A DNA stretch of 64,000 bases from Pezizomycotina sp. ARF18. Lineage: Eukaryota > Ascomycota. This document shows positions 37,673 to 49,800 of this stretch, piece by piece (the first letter of the stretch is position 1; every line of letters begins with the position of its first letter). The notes under the pieces were generated by a model. That model made no database searches. It saw nothing but the letters and a program-made list of their open reading frames with translations, and was not told the DNA's origin. A program made the translations under genes and the position numbers. Location: assembly GCA_002224055.1 (NCBI GenBank), contig AZLU01000222.1, positions 1 through 64,000 of the forward strand, in the 5' to 3' direction.

Positions 37673-37960
37673 AAAGTACGTAAATAATTTTACCAACTGT
37701 TTTACACCATATTAAAAAAAGGGTTTAACTTAAATGAATATATTATAGCTTGAATTGTTTTTTAACTATACTTTATAATACTAATTTACCTCTAGTTGCT
37801 CTTTTCCATCATCTTTTAAAATTATTACAAATGTTGTTTTATTAACCTCTGTGTTATTATTAATAAGATTTAATAATCTATTACCCTTAATTTTAATAAT
37901 ATAAGTACTTTTAATAAATATTATAATTTATATTTTTTACTTTAACGAACGTAAACGTAA
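37673..37960. other. AT-rich block
   Basis: About 290 bases of nearly pure A/T with many TA steps, sharply bounded by ordinary sequence on both sides (37660 and about 37945). No open frame of note. It might be a mutated repeat (repeat-induced point mutation in fungi favours TA) or simply AT-rich spacer; no repeat family is recognisable. Confidence 0.45.
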
Positions 37961-38332
37961 ACTTATTATGCTCATATTAGCCTGTAAGGCCTCAGCGCTG
38001 CTACGTTAAACGAAAAGCGCAGAGCCATTAACGAATACTATAGTATATTCATACAAAGGTTTTGGTTTTACTTTCTATTCCTTACTTTTTACATTTTACT
38101 TCCTGCTTCTTACTTCCTGCTTTTTGTTTTCTGCTTTCTGCTTTCTGCTTTCTAGGTTTTTTTGTTCTTGTTTTTTTTTTTTTCCCCAGTTTTTCACCCT
38201 CTCCAATAAAAGTAATACGACCCTATGGGCGTCTACGAGAAACTATTGGGGAATAAATCCATAATAGGTAGCATTTTTATAAACTGTTTAGAATGGGCGT
38301 ACTCCTTAGGCAAACTAGTTGTTCTTTTGGGT

Positions 38333-38369
<37 letters not shown>

Positions 38370-38798
38370 TTTTATGTTCTCTTTTCCACTATGTGCCTCC
38401 TTGTTATATCCTCTTTTCCACTTGTGCCTCCTTGTAAGGGTCTCCAGACTACACCCTGGGAAATTGTAATTTAAATATATACTTAGTATTTCTACATCGA
38501 TATGAAGCATTCTTCAGCAAAATTAGGCGACGTTTATTGAGGAGTACCGTGACTGCAGGTAGCGATAATTATAAGAGAAATGAGGAATTCCAACCACTTA
38601 ACTCACAATTGCCGTCGGTATCTCGTGCTATAAGCTAAAATGCTAGTGCTTACCCGTTATATGTGTTGCTGAGCAACCAATACAAAGAATATAAATGCCC
38701 AATGTTTGTGTCGATACGTACGTAGATCCTGTATATTCCTGGTAATGACGGGTTTTCAATGCAGGATTGTCACCGAGTGAATTTAGAGATTTATAATG
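37961..38798. other. Intergenic region with imperfect CTGCTTT repeats and T run
   Basis: Imperfect TTTCTGC repeats at about 38095-38157 and a T26-class run at 38339-38366. A short repeated phrase, GTGCCTCCTTGT, occurs at about 38393 and 38424. No gene seen. Confidence 0.45.
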
Positions 38799-39114
38799 GC
38801 TAGGTATATAATAACACATTTGTAAGTATCGTTGCTTTTTATTCAAATGCTGATAGAAAAGACATTCAGCCTCCGATGCAAATAAACAACTTTGAATCTC
38901 CTACTGCCCTTTATTTAATCATCCTCAAAGTGAAAAAAGCAGTCCAGAATGGTTGTCCGACTAGGTACAGAATAACATACTTGCTAGTATTACTACTTTT
39001 TATTCAAGTGCTGATAGAAAAGACATTCAGCCTCCGACGCAAATAAACAACTTTGAATCTCCTACTGCCCTTTATTTAATCAAGGTGACAAAAAGTAGTT
39101 CAGAACGGCTGTCC
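38799..39114. repeat. Tandem duplication, two copies of about 160 bases
   Basis: Copy one (38799-38961) and copy two (38962-39114) both run CTAGGTA..., ATTCAA(A/G)TGCTGATAGAAAAG, ACATTCAGCCTCCGA, CAAATAAACAACTTTGAATC, TCCTACTGCCCTTTATTTAA, and end in CAG(T/A)..AGAA(T/C)GG(T/C)TGTCC. They differ by scattered substitutions and small indels (about 85 percent alike by eye). On the minus strand copy two carries the last codons, stop and 3' flank of the gene at 39080-39960; copy one repeats them downstream. Confidence 0.9.
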
Positions 39115-39960
39115 AGCAAACATTATCTCCACTGAGCTTCTCCGTGAACCCATTGATCATGCTCATCACATGCTTTAAAGCGGCAGCTCTTTCTTCAGCG
39201 TTCTTTAAATTTAACTTTGAAGCAGCTTCATCTTCTCCTAATTGGATAAGAACTCGCAATCATTGTTGATTGTAAGTCGTGGATATGAGTCCGGGTGCTT
39301 GCTATTGTCTAAGTTAGGCTTGAAAAGATTTGGTTCGGATCATTGAAGAGGGAAAATATCTACCTGGCATGAAACTTCAAGCATTTCCGCTGGGAGAGGA
39401 GCCTACTCGAAACAAGCGAGAATGCCGTAGCCTATGCGACCACTTGCATTTGTTTTGAGTGGCTGCCTTCCTTCTAAAGTATAACTTTTAGTGTACTTGA
39501 ATCTTGATTGAGGTAATATTTGGAAGAAGCCTACCTTGAAGGACACTTCGCCAACGGCATTGAACGAATATCGAAGCTTTTTACCCTTGCCGCATTGGAT
39601 CGAAGTACACGGGTAACGGGGACGATGATTTCGTCGAGGTACATCAGGTCAAGTAGGTAGAGTTGTCCGTGAAATTGCAGGAGAATGCAAGCATGTTCAT
39701 CTTTGAGGACCAGGGCTGATGCGATGAGGCTATTATCGAGTGTTGAAGAAAGGTACAGCGCCGCAAAGTTTTGATGCAGACTCACGCAGTCATGTAGTGT
39801 TGAGGAGTAAGGTACTGTTGGAAGAAAAAAGGGTCTTTGAGGTTTTTTCTTGAACAGCTCCACTAACTTTGTATGAGCGTCGGCAAGGTTGGTGGCAAAA
39901 AATGGTGTTTCAATTTTGTGGGAGGTCTGGTCTAATAGTAGTTGATTGGTTAAGCTTGGT
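39080..39960 (-). CDS. Unrecognised small protein gene with at least two exons
   Basis: Minus strand: SLTNQLLLDQTSHKIETPFF, ATNLADAHTKLVELFKKKPQ, RPFFLPTVPYSSTLHDCVSL, HQNFAALYLSSTLDNSLIAS, ALVLKDEHACILLQFHGQLY, LLDLMYLDEIIVPVTRVLRS, to about 39534; then probably one or more introns, then GEDEAASKLNLKNAEERAAA, LKHVMSMINGFTEKLSGDNV and CWTAVLNYFLSP with the stop at 39080. The composition is that of a globular alpha/beta protein. I do not recognise the family. No ATG was found in frame upstream of SLTNQ before a stop, so the first exon is missing from this model. The gene's 3' end is tandemly duplicated (38799-39114). Confidence 0.5.
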
Positions 39961-40218
39961 GCGGTCTAGAACTATAATATATATGTATGCCAAGACTTTT
40001 TTTGCTGACTAAAACCACCACAATTTTATTCCTTATTTTTTTTTTTTAAAAAAAAAAACTATTTGACTTTTAGGTTCAAAACCCTACCTCGGGAAAACCA
40101 ACAACGCCTTCTTTCCTTTTTTTTGTACGAGCCAAGACGACAACAAAGAGAAATTTTTAGAACCGAAAAAAAAGAGGAAAAAGAAATTTAACCCCACCAA
40201 TCACGCACGCAAAGAACA

Positions 40219-40620
40219 ATGACGACACAGATTGTTACCAGGTCCATCGCCGGGGATTCTCCTCACGACGATCCTCCAATTGGTGTCGAAACCAGGAGCT
40301 CCAACCGAAATGTTGCCAAAAGCGCCCCAACCGAGACAGCCGCTGCAACCGCTTCCACTGGTCCTCCAAGTTCCTCCCAGTCTTCCACCTCAGCAGCAAG
40401 AAACCGTCCAACGCAGTGAACGCACTCAGTATCCCCAATTACGCATTGCAAATCTCAAAAGAAAAGTGCAACATCCTACGACGAAGTACGGCATGCACTA
40501 CAACTATGCAAGCGACCGTCTTCGGGGCGGAGGATGTCAAAAATATCAAGATATATCTCGAACGACTCGTTCATACCATGACCCGGATTCTGATTCATTC
40601 TAAGGTAACCTCGTCCGAAA
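40219..40620 (+). CDS. Small unrecognised protein gene, divergent to the preceding gene
   Basis: The ATG at 40219 gives MTTQIVTRSIAGDSPHDDPP then IGVETRSSNRNVAKSAPTET, a serine/threonine/alanine-rich leader, up to about 40415. Downstream, another frame continues ALSIPNYALQISKEKCNILR and, later, GAEDVKNIKIYLERLVHTMT RILIHSK, with a plausible splice donor GTAACC directly after it (about 40604) and a possible last exon near 40700. Frame changes as in the neighbouring genes. Function unknown. It lies head to head with the gene ending at about 39960, with roughly 260 bases between. Confidence 0.4.
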
Positions 40621-40739
40621 TACTCAAAATAAGGGTTTTTTTTTTCCCTATCATTCAAATATGCATCCAAGGATTTCTGACTTCTGTGGTGGTTTAGATA
40701 GTCTGCGACGGGGGTTGATAGGCTGATGTATAGAGGGGA

Positions 40740-42475
40740 TAATGCTAGCAAGGAGAGGGAGAGGAAGGTGCTAGGAACACAGGCCGGCAGCCACTTTGTA
40801 CTTCAAGAGGAGCTCCCCCACGTCTCCTGTTAGTCAATTCATGAGGGCCTTCTGTTTCCGTTTATTTTCCTTGATTCGATAGCTTCAATATAAATCGTAT
40901 ATAGTCAACGTTGCGTAATCAGTCCTGACTCTACCCCGAGGGCTACATCAATTTTAGAAAAAGTAGAAAGGACCGATGCTCTAATTATAGCACACAAAAT
41001 TGGCGTCAAATTTGCTGCTTAACTAGCCGAGCTTAACTACATCAAGACCTATTGAATAATAGAACAAAAGAGAACGTGGCGAGTTTTGCTTACAAAGGGC
41101 AAAGGTCCCGATGTTGAATTGAGGCCATCCTAATACACATGAACAAGAGTATTACTGCTCTATTTCTTCTTTCTTGCCTTGAAGACACTATACTCCTATC
41201 AAAATTATATTCACCGTGCGCTTTTCCTTTGGCTATCTATATCTACATTCTAACTTACGTGTATCCACCGAAGAGAATATCTTCCAGCAAGACGGCACCT
41301 ATCAACGCATTATTTCTGCTAAGTGAATATTATTATTGTGGTTTTTTGGCAAGGAGTCTCGAGGAATAGCCAAAGTAAGAAAGCGAATTTTCTTCACTAA
41401 CTAATTTGCCCCGTGAAGACAGATAGGTAAGGCAAGTCTTTTATTAACCTTCTATCTCATTTTGTGACTACACGCACTACAGCAGGCTTTTTTTTTTTTT
41501 TACTATACTAATACTTTCGCCTACTCAAGCCAATTGAATTGCTAGCTTATCCTCGTAATAAGATGACATTTCAATCTTATACCATAGTAACCTCTTTGAT
41601 CTGATTTTTTTTCCCCCTTTTCTTTAGATTGTGTATATATCCAATCAATTCGCCCGCTTTATAAATAATACCTGATATTTGCTATATATCTTACAAAATT
41701 TTTATAACATTAAAGTACTTATCAAATTCTTCTTTTCTATTTTAACTATGCTATTCATTGACCAATTTTATACTAACCCCGTATATTTTAGGTGTTCATA
41801 CAAGTTGTTCTCGCCTAAAGCATCCCTAATATTGATAAGTTTATACTAGCACGATATAACGGCATTATTATTGTATGACGATAGCAATATTATATATTCG
41901 CACTAATATTAGATGTTCGGACATTATATGTTCGTATCGATATTTAATATTGTATCGTCATGTAATGATACTACCGTCATATACGTGCTCGTAGAGAACA
42001 TCACATGTTCGTATCAATATTACTTAATATATCCGGCTTTACACAGCTCGAAGGTCTTTACCACTAAAGTTAGATAAATCAAAAAGATACAAAAGGTACT
42101 TTAAAAAAAGCGCCAAAGTTAGGAAAAAGAGGTAAGATTAGCCGCCCCTCTATCTTCAATATTTTAAATTTGACCGGAAAACCAAAACCCGAATTAGGAA
42201 AGACTATTTCCTGAACCGTAAAAAAAAGAGGTGAATTAAAAAAAAATTTTTTCTTCTTTCACTTCCTTTGTAACCCTAACCATTTTGACTCCGCCTCGCA
42301 TTTCTCACTGCAAACGCACATATTGGTTGGTACACGTACGACGCCAAAAACAAGAAGTGAGGGGAAAAGAAGTAGGAAAGGATGCGTCCACCCCTCGCAC
42401 GCTGTAATGAAGGTACCTTCACCAACAATATACTAAACGGTAGCAAATGTACCTACAGGGTGGTGTGGATGTGGT
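40740..42475. other. AT-rich intergenic region with an ATGTTCG motif cluster
   Basis: No gene is supported. From about 41640 the sequence becomes strongly AT-rich. The motif ATGTTCG occurs at 41912, 41928 and 42005; the last two extend to ATGTTCGTATC(G/A)ATAT. The 76-codon frame at 41139-41369 has no recognisable content. Confidence 0.4.
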
Positions 42476-43345
42476 GTGGTGCGGTTTTTAGCTGGTTCTA
42501 GGCAAAGCGTGCGTGCGCCGTTCTTTGGAGTGGAGACAAACTGCAGTGAAGGTGTCGTGCAGGTCCCGTGTCACCCCGTGATGGCGCGACTGGATCGATC
42601 GAAGGGGGTCGGCGTTTGTCGGTCCGAAGGAAATGGAACAAAAAGCGAAACCAACCACGCGATGTTTTCAAACCGTCTTGAATCGGTCCGGAAGTTAGAC
42701 AAAAATATCGCCAAACTCAACCATCGTGTCTTCGAACTGCTTTGCGTCTTTGGGGGTTCTCAAGATGCCTGCCAATGCTCCTGACGTCAACCTCCTCTCT
42801 TCTCCAGAGTATTATTTATCGATAGTATCAAGCGACCTTCCGTTTACGAGATTACGAGAAACCATTGAACCAAAACATACTCGCTCGCCTGGAGCCTGTA
42901 TAGAAAACACGTCGGAGCAGGAGATCGGTTCAGTGCAACGGGTAGAGATGCTCTGGCGATGGGTTCCAGCTGCTTGTTGGTGCCGAACAATTCCACATCA
43001 TTGGAGCAGCCGGGACACTGGGGATTCCCTGCTCCGTTCTGTTTCCGAAAGCGAAAAGAGCCGAGCCATTTTTTCCTCTTGCGATACCCATACACAGTAA
43101 CCACGGCGAGGCGCAGTAACTGTAGTGAGGATTGCTGGGGTAGAAAAGGAATTGTGTGGGATTGGTCGGTCTTTGGCCGAGGAGCACAATTGCTAGAATG
43201 ACCATTTCGTTCCCGTCCAACCGAGCAGAATTCAGCCCATCGAAAAAATTGCTGGACCATTATTGGACCGTGGTGTTTCCTTTTGGTTTTATATGCTACT
43301 TTGATTGTTCTCATCGTCGACGTCCTACAACCTCCGATCACATGT
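42476..43345. other. Region of overlapping open frames, coding status unclear
   Basis: This part has higher GC and open frames of 102 codons (plus, 42476-42784, MVRFLAGSRQSVRAPF), 165 codons (minus, 43341-42844, MIGGCRTSTMRTIKVAY) and 96 codons (minus, 43220-42930, MVILAIVLLGQRPTNPTQ after its start). None has a recognised domain, and open frames on both strands overlap, so I cannot choose one. A CRE palindrome TGACGTCA lies at 42782-42789. A short gene on the minus strand is possible. Confidence 0.25.
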
Positions 43346-44540
43346 AGAAATGGAAATAAGGGGAAGACATGCTTCCATGCTGGTTGGGTCGCATGGTTTT
43401 TAATTTTATTGTTATTTTTTTATTTTTTTTTGTATTGTTGTAGGGGAGAAAGGGGAAAGAACCTGGCGGAATTTGTCAATGACGCACGAGATCGTCTCCC
43501 TGAAAAGAGATCTGGGGCGAGATAGGGATATAATACCACTGTTTTTTCTATCCTTTCTGCAGTTTTCGTGCTTAGCATGTGAAAAAGCACCGTCAGGATG
43601 GTTCGCAGCACTAGCACTGTCAGACTGACTGCGAATGGCATCCTTTGCGAGGATTCGAAGAAGTAGTCGTGAGAAACAGCAGAAGTCAATTCAAACAGAC
43701 ACCGTATAGATCATGAAGCGAATGAGAAAAGGGTGCAAATCGTTGTTTGACGGTCCGTAAGAAGGTTTCTTTCGTTTGATTCCGGTGGATTTTAGAGGGT
43801 CTCCGTTTGGATATAAAAAAGAAAAGAAAAGAAAATATATTATTAAATATAAATAAAAATAATATACAATAAATATATACCTTTCATCCTGAGTAGGGTT
43901 CGGTTGTTGTCCTAGTCCTCTCCTTTCACTAACCCTCTGCCCCGGGGGCGGCGGCGGCCATAAAGATAAGATATCTTTATGTGTTAGAACCCGCTTGTCC
44001 GAGCGGGAAGAGTTCTCACCAAGAAAAGAGGGTTCCAGAATCCAGTGGCATTTTAAAGAAAATTATCCGATCATCACATTCACTTTTTTTTTTTTTTTTT
44101 TTTTTTTTTTTGCGATAGAAATCCGCACGTTAAAAGTAGTTTTGCAGGACGAGTAAGCCGTGGTAGTAAAAATCGTCGTCTAGTACTTACTATTCGTTAA
44201 TCCTTTCTTTTTTCTTTTTTTTCTTTTCTTTTCTTTTTTTTTTTCTTCTTGGTGATAGTCCGTCGGATGTACCGCTTTTGACCTAAGCAGCAAGCCTTGG
44301 TCTGTTCTGTCTACCGGTGGTCTTGGATTGAAAGGAGTGGTATGTGTCTGTTTCCGGCAGCTATATAATCACGGGCATATCCTCCCCCCTTCCTACTGTC
44401 CTCTCCGCATTTCCCTTCTTCACGTTGATGAAGAATTAATATTAAATCTCCAGAACATCGATCCTCCATCTTGAAACGTACCTCACGCGACTCCTTTCCC
44501 AAAATTGTTACCGTAAGTTTATATAACGCACAATATCACA
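43346..44540. promoter_or_regulatory. Upstream region of isocitrate lyase gene
   Basis: It holds a CCCCGGGGGCGGCGGCGGCC block at about 43940-43960, a T28-class run at 44083-44110 and TTTTC repeats at 44208-44245. Glyoxylate-cycle genes in fungi are carbon-source regulated through zinc-cluster sites (CCG/CGG pairs); the GC block could contain such sites but I cannot assign them. No tRNA or gene is seen. Confidence 0.4.
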
Positions 44541-46230
44541 ATGGCCAGCCTAAAAGCAGAACAAGACGCCTACCTCGCTGAGTCGCTGCCGTCAAGCAAT
44601 GGTGGAACTCTCCCCGGTGAGGCAACTCAAGAGGCCCTACACGGCCGAGTCGATCGTTCAAAAGCGCGGAAACATCAAACCTGAATACCCGAGCAACGTC
44701 CAGGCCAAGAAGCTGTGAACATCTTAGATAGAAGGTTCGCCGTAAGTAGCCCATTCCTTCATCTATAGGATTTCTGGAAGAGGTTCGGATTTCGATAAAA
44801 TTGTGGTATTTTGGCTAATGGTGGGTGCATCAGGAGCGCACACCATCTTTCACATATGGCTGTCTGGACCCCGTAATGGTCTCGCAGATGGCCAAGTACC
44901 TCGAAACCGTCTACGTTTCCGGCTGGCAGTGCTCTTCCACCGCCTCCACGTCCAACGAACCTTCCCCGGATCTTGCCGATTACCCCATGGATACCGTCCT
45001 AACAAGGTCCACCAGCTCTTCATGGCGCAGCTCTTCCACGACCGGAAGCAGCGGGAAGAGAGGCTTTCCAGCGACCCGTCGAAGCGCGGATCCCTGCCCA
45101 ACATCGATTACCTGAGGCCGATCATTGCCGACGCCGATACCGGTCACGGTGGTATTACCGCCATCATGAAGCTCACGAAGATGTTCGTCGAGCGCGGAGC
45201 CGCTGTATTCACATCGAGGACCAGGCCGCGGGAACGAAGAAGTGCGGTCATATGGCGGTAAGGTGCTCGTTCCGATCTCGGAGCACTGCAACAGGCTCGT
45301 CGCCATCAGGGCGCAGGCCGATATCATGGCGTCGACCTCATCTGCGTCGCCAGGACCGATCGGAAGCTGCCACGCTCATCACCTCTTCTCGACCCCAGGG
45401 ACCACGCTTTCATCCTCGGCTCGACGAACCCGAACCTCGTCCCGCTCAACGACCTGATGCTCCAGGCTGAAAAGGAAGGAAAGAGCGGTGACCAGTTGCA
45501 GGCTGTTGAGGACTCTTGGGTCCGGGAGCCAACCTCATGCTCTTCGACGATGCCGTCGCCGATGCGATCAACAAGTCCAGCCTGTCCAACAAGCAGTCTC
45601 TGATGAGCAGTACAGGAAGGCCGCCTTGCACAAGTCCAACAAGGAAGCCCGCCAGATCGCCAAGTCGATCACCGGCCTGGACGTCTACTTCGACTGGGAC
45701 GCTTCCCGGACGCGTGAGGGCTACTATAGGTACCAAGGTGGCACTCAGTGCGCCGTCAACCGCGCCGTCGCCTACGCGCCTTACTGCGACCTCCTGTGGA
45801 TGGAGTCGAAGCTGCCCAATACGACCAGGCCAAGGAATTCGCCGAGGGCGGCACGCCGTCTGGCCCGAGCAGAAGCTCGCTTACAACCTTTCCCCGTCCT
45901 TCAACTGGAAGACCGCCATGCCGCGGGACGAGCAGGAGACGTACATCACGAGGCTCGGCAAGCTGGATACTATGGCAGTTCATCACGCTCGCCGGCCTGC
46001 ACACGAACGCGCTCATCTCGGACACCTTCGCCAAGGCGTACTCGCAACAGGAATGAGGCGTACGGCGAGCTCGTACAGGACCCGAAATGAGGAACAAGGT
46101 TGACGTCGTCACACACCAGAAATGGTCCGGCGCCAACTACGTTGATGGGCTGTTGAAGATGGTTACTGGTGCATCTCGTCTACCGCTGCCATGGTGCAGG
46201 TGTTACGAAGACCAATTCAAGGGACATTAA
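44541..46230 (+). CDS. ICL1: Isocitrate lyase (glyoxylate cycle)
   Basis: Cleaves isocitrate to glyoxylate and succinate, allowing growth on acetate and fatty acids; glyoxysomal or cytosolic in fungi. The start ATG is at 44541 ([14 protein letters not shown]). Read across its breaks, the N terminus is that of fungal isocitrate lyases: [37 protein letters not shown]. An intron runs from 44742 to about 44833. Next come [57 protein letters not shown] (metal-binding aspartate), [15 protein letters not shown], and the catalytic signature KKCGHM at about 45236-45253. Then [27 protein letters not shown] and [16 protein letters not shown], ending VT-DQFKGH with the stop at 46228-46230. Length and motifs are normal. 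About ten single-base breaks occur; three in exon 1 each fit GG read as G (at about 44582, 44617 and 44715). Confidence 0.94.
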
Positions 46231-46876
46231 AAAAAAAGAGAAATCTTTCATTTATAATTTCCTTTCTTGCTTCATTTAGACAAATTGCAATTTTCCCTTT
46301 GCATTGCTTGCGTGCTCATTTTCACCTTTTTTTGCTTTTGCGCTTATAAAGTCCTCGATTTGATTTTTTTCTAGAGTCGTACATACTTTTCCTTCGCTTT
46401 ATTGTATAACACTAGCTATCAATTATTTCCTTATGTACCATAAGTATCTATACTATGTACTATGCCATCAAGAAATTTGCAATTCAATTGAGCAGCATTC
46501 AAAGAAAAGCGAAATTTCCACCAATACGTGTAGTGATATGAATAATTGAGTTATGATTCTGTTGTACCGGTATTAGCATTCCGACGTACGAAGATCCTTA
46601 CACGCTACTAAGAGCTCTGCTCCAGAACGACATAATATTGTCACTTTGGTATAGTAACCACTGCTTGAATATACAGAGAATACTGAACAAAAGATTTTTG
46701 TGCCCCGTTTTTTCTTCTCCTCAGAATGATATGCAGCTCTAGCTGAAAATGATAAAAATATACCTATTTTCATGCCTCTGTAATTGCTAGACACAAGAGA
46801 CCAATGACTAAGAAATTAACAGGCGAAAGCCCCACAACAGGAAGTGTAATATAACTTTCTTAGCAAGTCTTTCCCT
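46231..46876. other. Convergent intergenic region, ICL1 and ADE3 3' flanks
   Basis: AT-rich, no gene seen. The open frame at 46794-46573 has no recognisable content. Confidence 0.4.
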
Positions 46877-49800
46877 CTAGAAAAGCCCGTCGATTTCTCC
46901 GGTTTCCCGGATCGACGTCGACGTTCAGGTACCCCGGAGCGGTGGGAGGCCTGGGATGGTTTGAATATCCGCTAGAGCGTACAGTAACCGGCACCGGCAG
47001 ACAACCTGACGTCTCTGATCGGACGGTGAAGCCAGTTGTGCTCCCTTCAGGGCAGGATCGTGGGAAAGGGAGTATTGCGTCTTGGCGATGCACACGGGAA
47101 GATTGGAGAAGCCTTGCTTGATGTACGTCTCCATCTTCGTCCGCGCGAGCTCGCTGAGCTCGATCTTTTCGGCGCCGTACATCTCGCGGGCGATGGTGGC
47201 CATCTTCTCCTCGATGGGGACGTCGTGCCGTAAAGCAGCGAAAAGTTCTTAGGCTTGCTAGAAGCCAAGATGACTCCCTTAGCAAGGTCGATAGCACCCT
47301 TTCCGCCTTCGGCCCAGTGGTTTGCGGGATGGCATCCTCAGCGCCGGCCTTCAACGCTTCCTCGCGGATGACGTTCAATTCGGCGTCCGTATCGGTTCTA
47401 GAAGTTAACTTATTAGCATCTAACGGAGGTTTTCTTCAATAAGTTTTTAAAAAAGTGTAACTTACTCAAATCTGTTGATGCGACAACGACCGGAATGCCG
47501 TAGCGCTTCGCGTTAGAGATGTGCTTCGCGAGATTGACGCAACCAGCACGGAGCAAGTCGATGTTCTCAGTCCTGTAAGCCTCCGGTAGCGCGCGCGCAG
47601 GAGTGATATCCGGACCACCACCGTGAACCTTCAAGGCACGGACGGTAGCGACGACAACCACGCATCGGGACAAGACACTGGTTCTGCACTTGATGTGAAG
47701 AACCTCTCTCCACCCATGTGAAGTCGAATCCAGCTTCGGTGACAACGAAGCCGTCTTCTCTTCGTGGACCTCGTCTTCTCCGTTCCGGCGAGCTTAAGGC
47801 GATCTTGCCGCCAGGACGGAGCTCGCTCCGATACTTATGTTCGCGAACGGACCAGCATGAACAAAGACGGGTGTCCCTTCGAGAGATTGCATAAGGTTCG
47901 CTTGATAGCATCCCTCATCAAGGCAGTCAAGGCGCCTCCGGCACCGATGTCGTCGCAAGTGACGGCTCGCCCTTCCTGCTCGAAGCAACCACCATCTTAC
48001 CGAGACGCTCACGCATATCCGCAAGTCACTCGACAGAGCAAGGATTGCCATGCACTCACTTGCAACGGAGATATCAAAGCCAGTGACGCGGGTCTGGCCC
48101 TTCTCGTTGCGCTTGCCTACTGTGATCTGCCTGAGTGGCGATCGTTGACGTCAAGTACCCGGCGCCATGTAATGGTCTCCGGTCAATATCTAGTTCGCAA
48201 AGCGCGAGATTTCCTCCTCGGTCAGGTCATCCGGGTTCGTCTTGTCAATGCCGAGCTTCTTCAAGCGTTGGAACATGACCGGAGCGAACTTCCGAACACC
48301 CTTCTTGGCTGGAACTAGACGATTGAAAAGAGCTTTGTCCTTCTGAGTGTTCTCGTGGAACATTCTCGTCTCAAGCGCAGCAGCTATTAGGACGGTAATT
48401 AGTATATAGTGCTATATATTTGGCAGGAAGAAGCACTTAAGCTTACCTAGGAGGTTGTTGGCCGCGGTAATGGCGTGTATATCACCCGTCAGATGCAGGT
48501 TGAACTCATCCATAGGAATGACTTGACTGTAGCCGCCACCAGCGGCTCCGCCCTTGATACCGAATGTTGGACCCTGACTTGGTTGACGGACATTGGCAAA
48601 TGCGATCTTCCCAAGGTGAGCACCAAGAGCCTGGGTCAAACCCATTGTCGTAGTCTATGAAAGCAGTTAATTTAGTCTCTATGTATTCGAAAAGGAGTAA
48701 GATACCAAAACGTACAGATTTGCCTTCTCCGAGAGGAGTAGGGGTAATTCCGGTCACCAGCACATATTGACCATTCTGCCTGTGTTCTAAGCGGTCTAGA
48801 ATGCTGAGATTGACCTTGGCTTTATAAGGACCGTAGAGCTCGCACTCGTTATCCGATATTCCAAGCTCGTGGGCAAGATTCCTGATGTGCTTCGGGTGCT
48901 GGGCTCTCGAAATTGCAATGTCGCTTGGCACCGTGTTAGAAGTTTAATCGGTTGGCGTAATCTTCCTAGCTGCGTTCTGTTCGTATAATCGCTTCGCCGA
49001 GTTGACGACGTTCTGAAGGAGCATGCAGACGGTCATAGCCCAACACCCCCAGGGACTGGAGTTACCATGGATGCTACTTGAGAAAACAGCATCGTAATCG
49101 ACGTCTCCGACAAGACGTTCTCCGGACTTCTTCGTGGAGTCGGGGATGTAATTTGTACCGACATCGATGACGACGGCACCAGGTTTGATCCACTCTCCCT
49201 TGACGAATTGGGCTTTACCAATCGCTGCAACCAATACATCTGCGCCTCTGATATGTTCTCGAGATCCTGCGTCCTAGAGTGGCAGACAGTTACGGTGGCA
49301 TCGGCATTCTTCAGCAAGTAAGACACAGGGCTGCCGACGATGTCGCTTCTACCGAGAACAACGGCAGACTTGCCCTTCAGGTCGACGCCAGATTCCTTCA
49401 GCAAGACCATGACGCCCTGGGGAGTGCACGGAACGAAGAGCGGCTTCCCTCCACGCTTGCGAGCTCACCGATGTTGATTGCGCCGAAGCCGTCGACATCT
49501 TTCTCGCTAGAGACGGCCGACGTTATCGTGTGCTCTGATAGATGCTTTGGGATTGGGAGCTGGACTAAAATTCCGTGGACCGAGGATCCGCATTGAGATT
49601 TTCAATGTTTTCCAGTAGCTATCATCATAGGTGAGCCAATTGAACAAGATGAAGCTTCATTTTTTTCTTGTAGAAACCGAAAACGGAAAATTTGATCTCA
49701 ATTACCTCTTTCTCAGTGATATCCTCGGGGTATTTTAGAAGATCGCAGATGATGTTCGCCTATTGAGTAAGAAAAAGAAATAATTAGTTAGCTTAGAATG

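Noticed and set aside
37673-37960. Nuclear copy of mitochondrial DNA
   Set aside because: The AT content would fit, but no mitochondrial gene text or tRNA is visible.
42476-43341. Overlapping 96-165 codon frames on both strands as one or two genes
   Set aside because: No frame is clearly better than the others and none shows a known domain; kept only as a region of unclear status.
43975-44045. tRNA-like text (CCGCTTGTCCGAGCGG ... GGTTCCAGAATCC)
   Set aside because: The T-arm loop has the wrong length and spacing, there is no pairing acceptor stem, and no anticodon arm can be drawn.
44541-46230. Isocitrate lyase as a pseudogene, or as a gene using programmed frameshifting
   Set aside because: The breaks are numerous, small and shared in kind with essential genes such as TIF34. 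Programmed sites would need a slippery heptamer and one shift, not about ten.
48146-48153. CRE palindrome TGACGTCA
   Set aside because: It lies inside the ADE3 coding region, so it is most likely coding chance.
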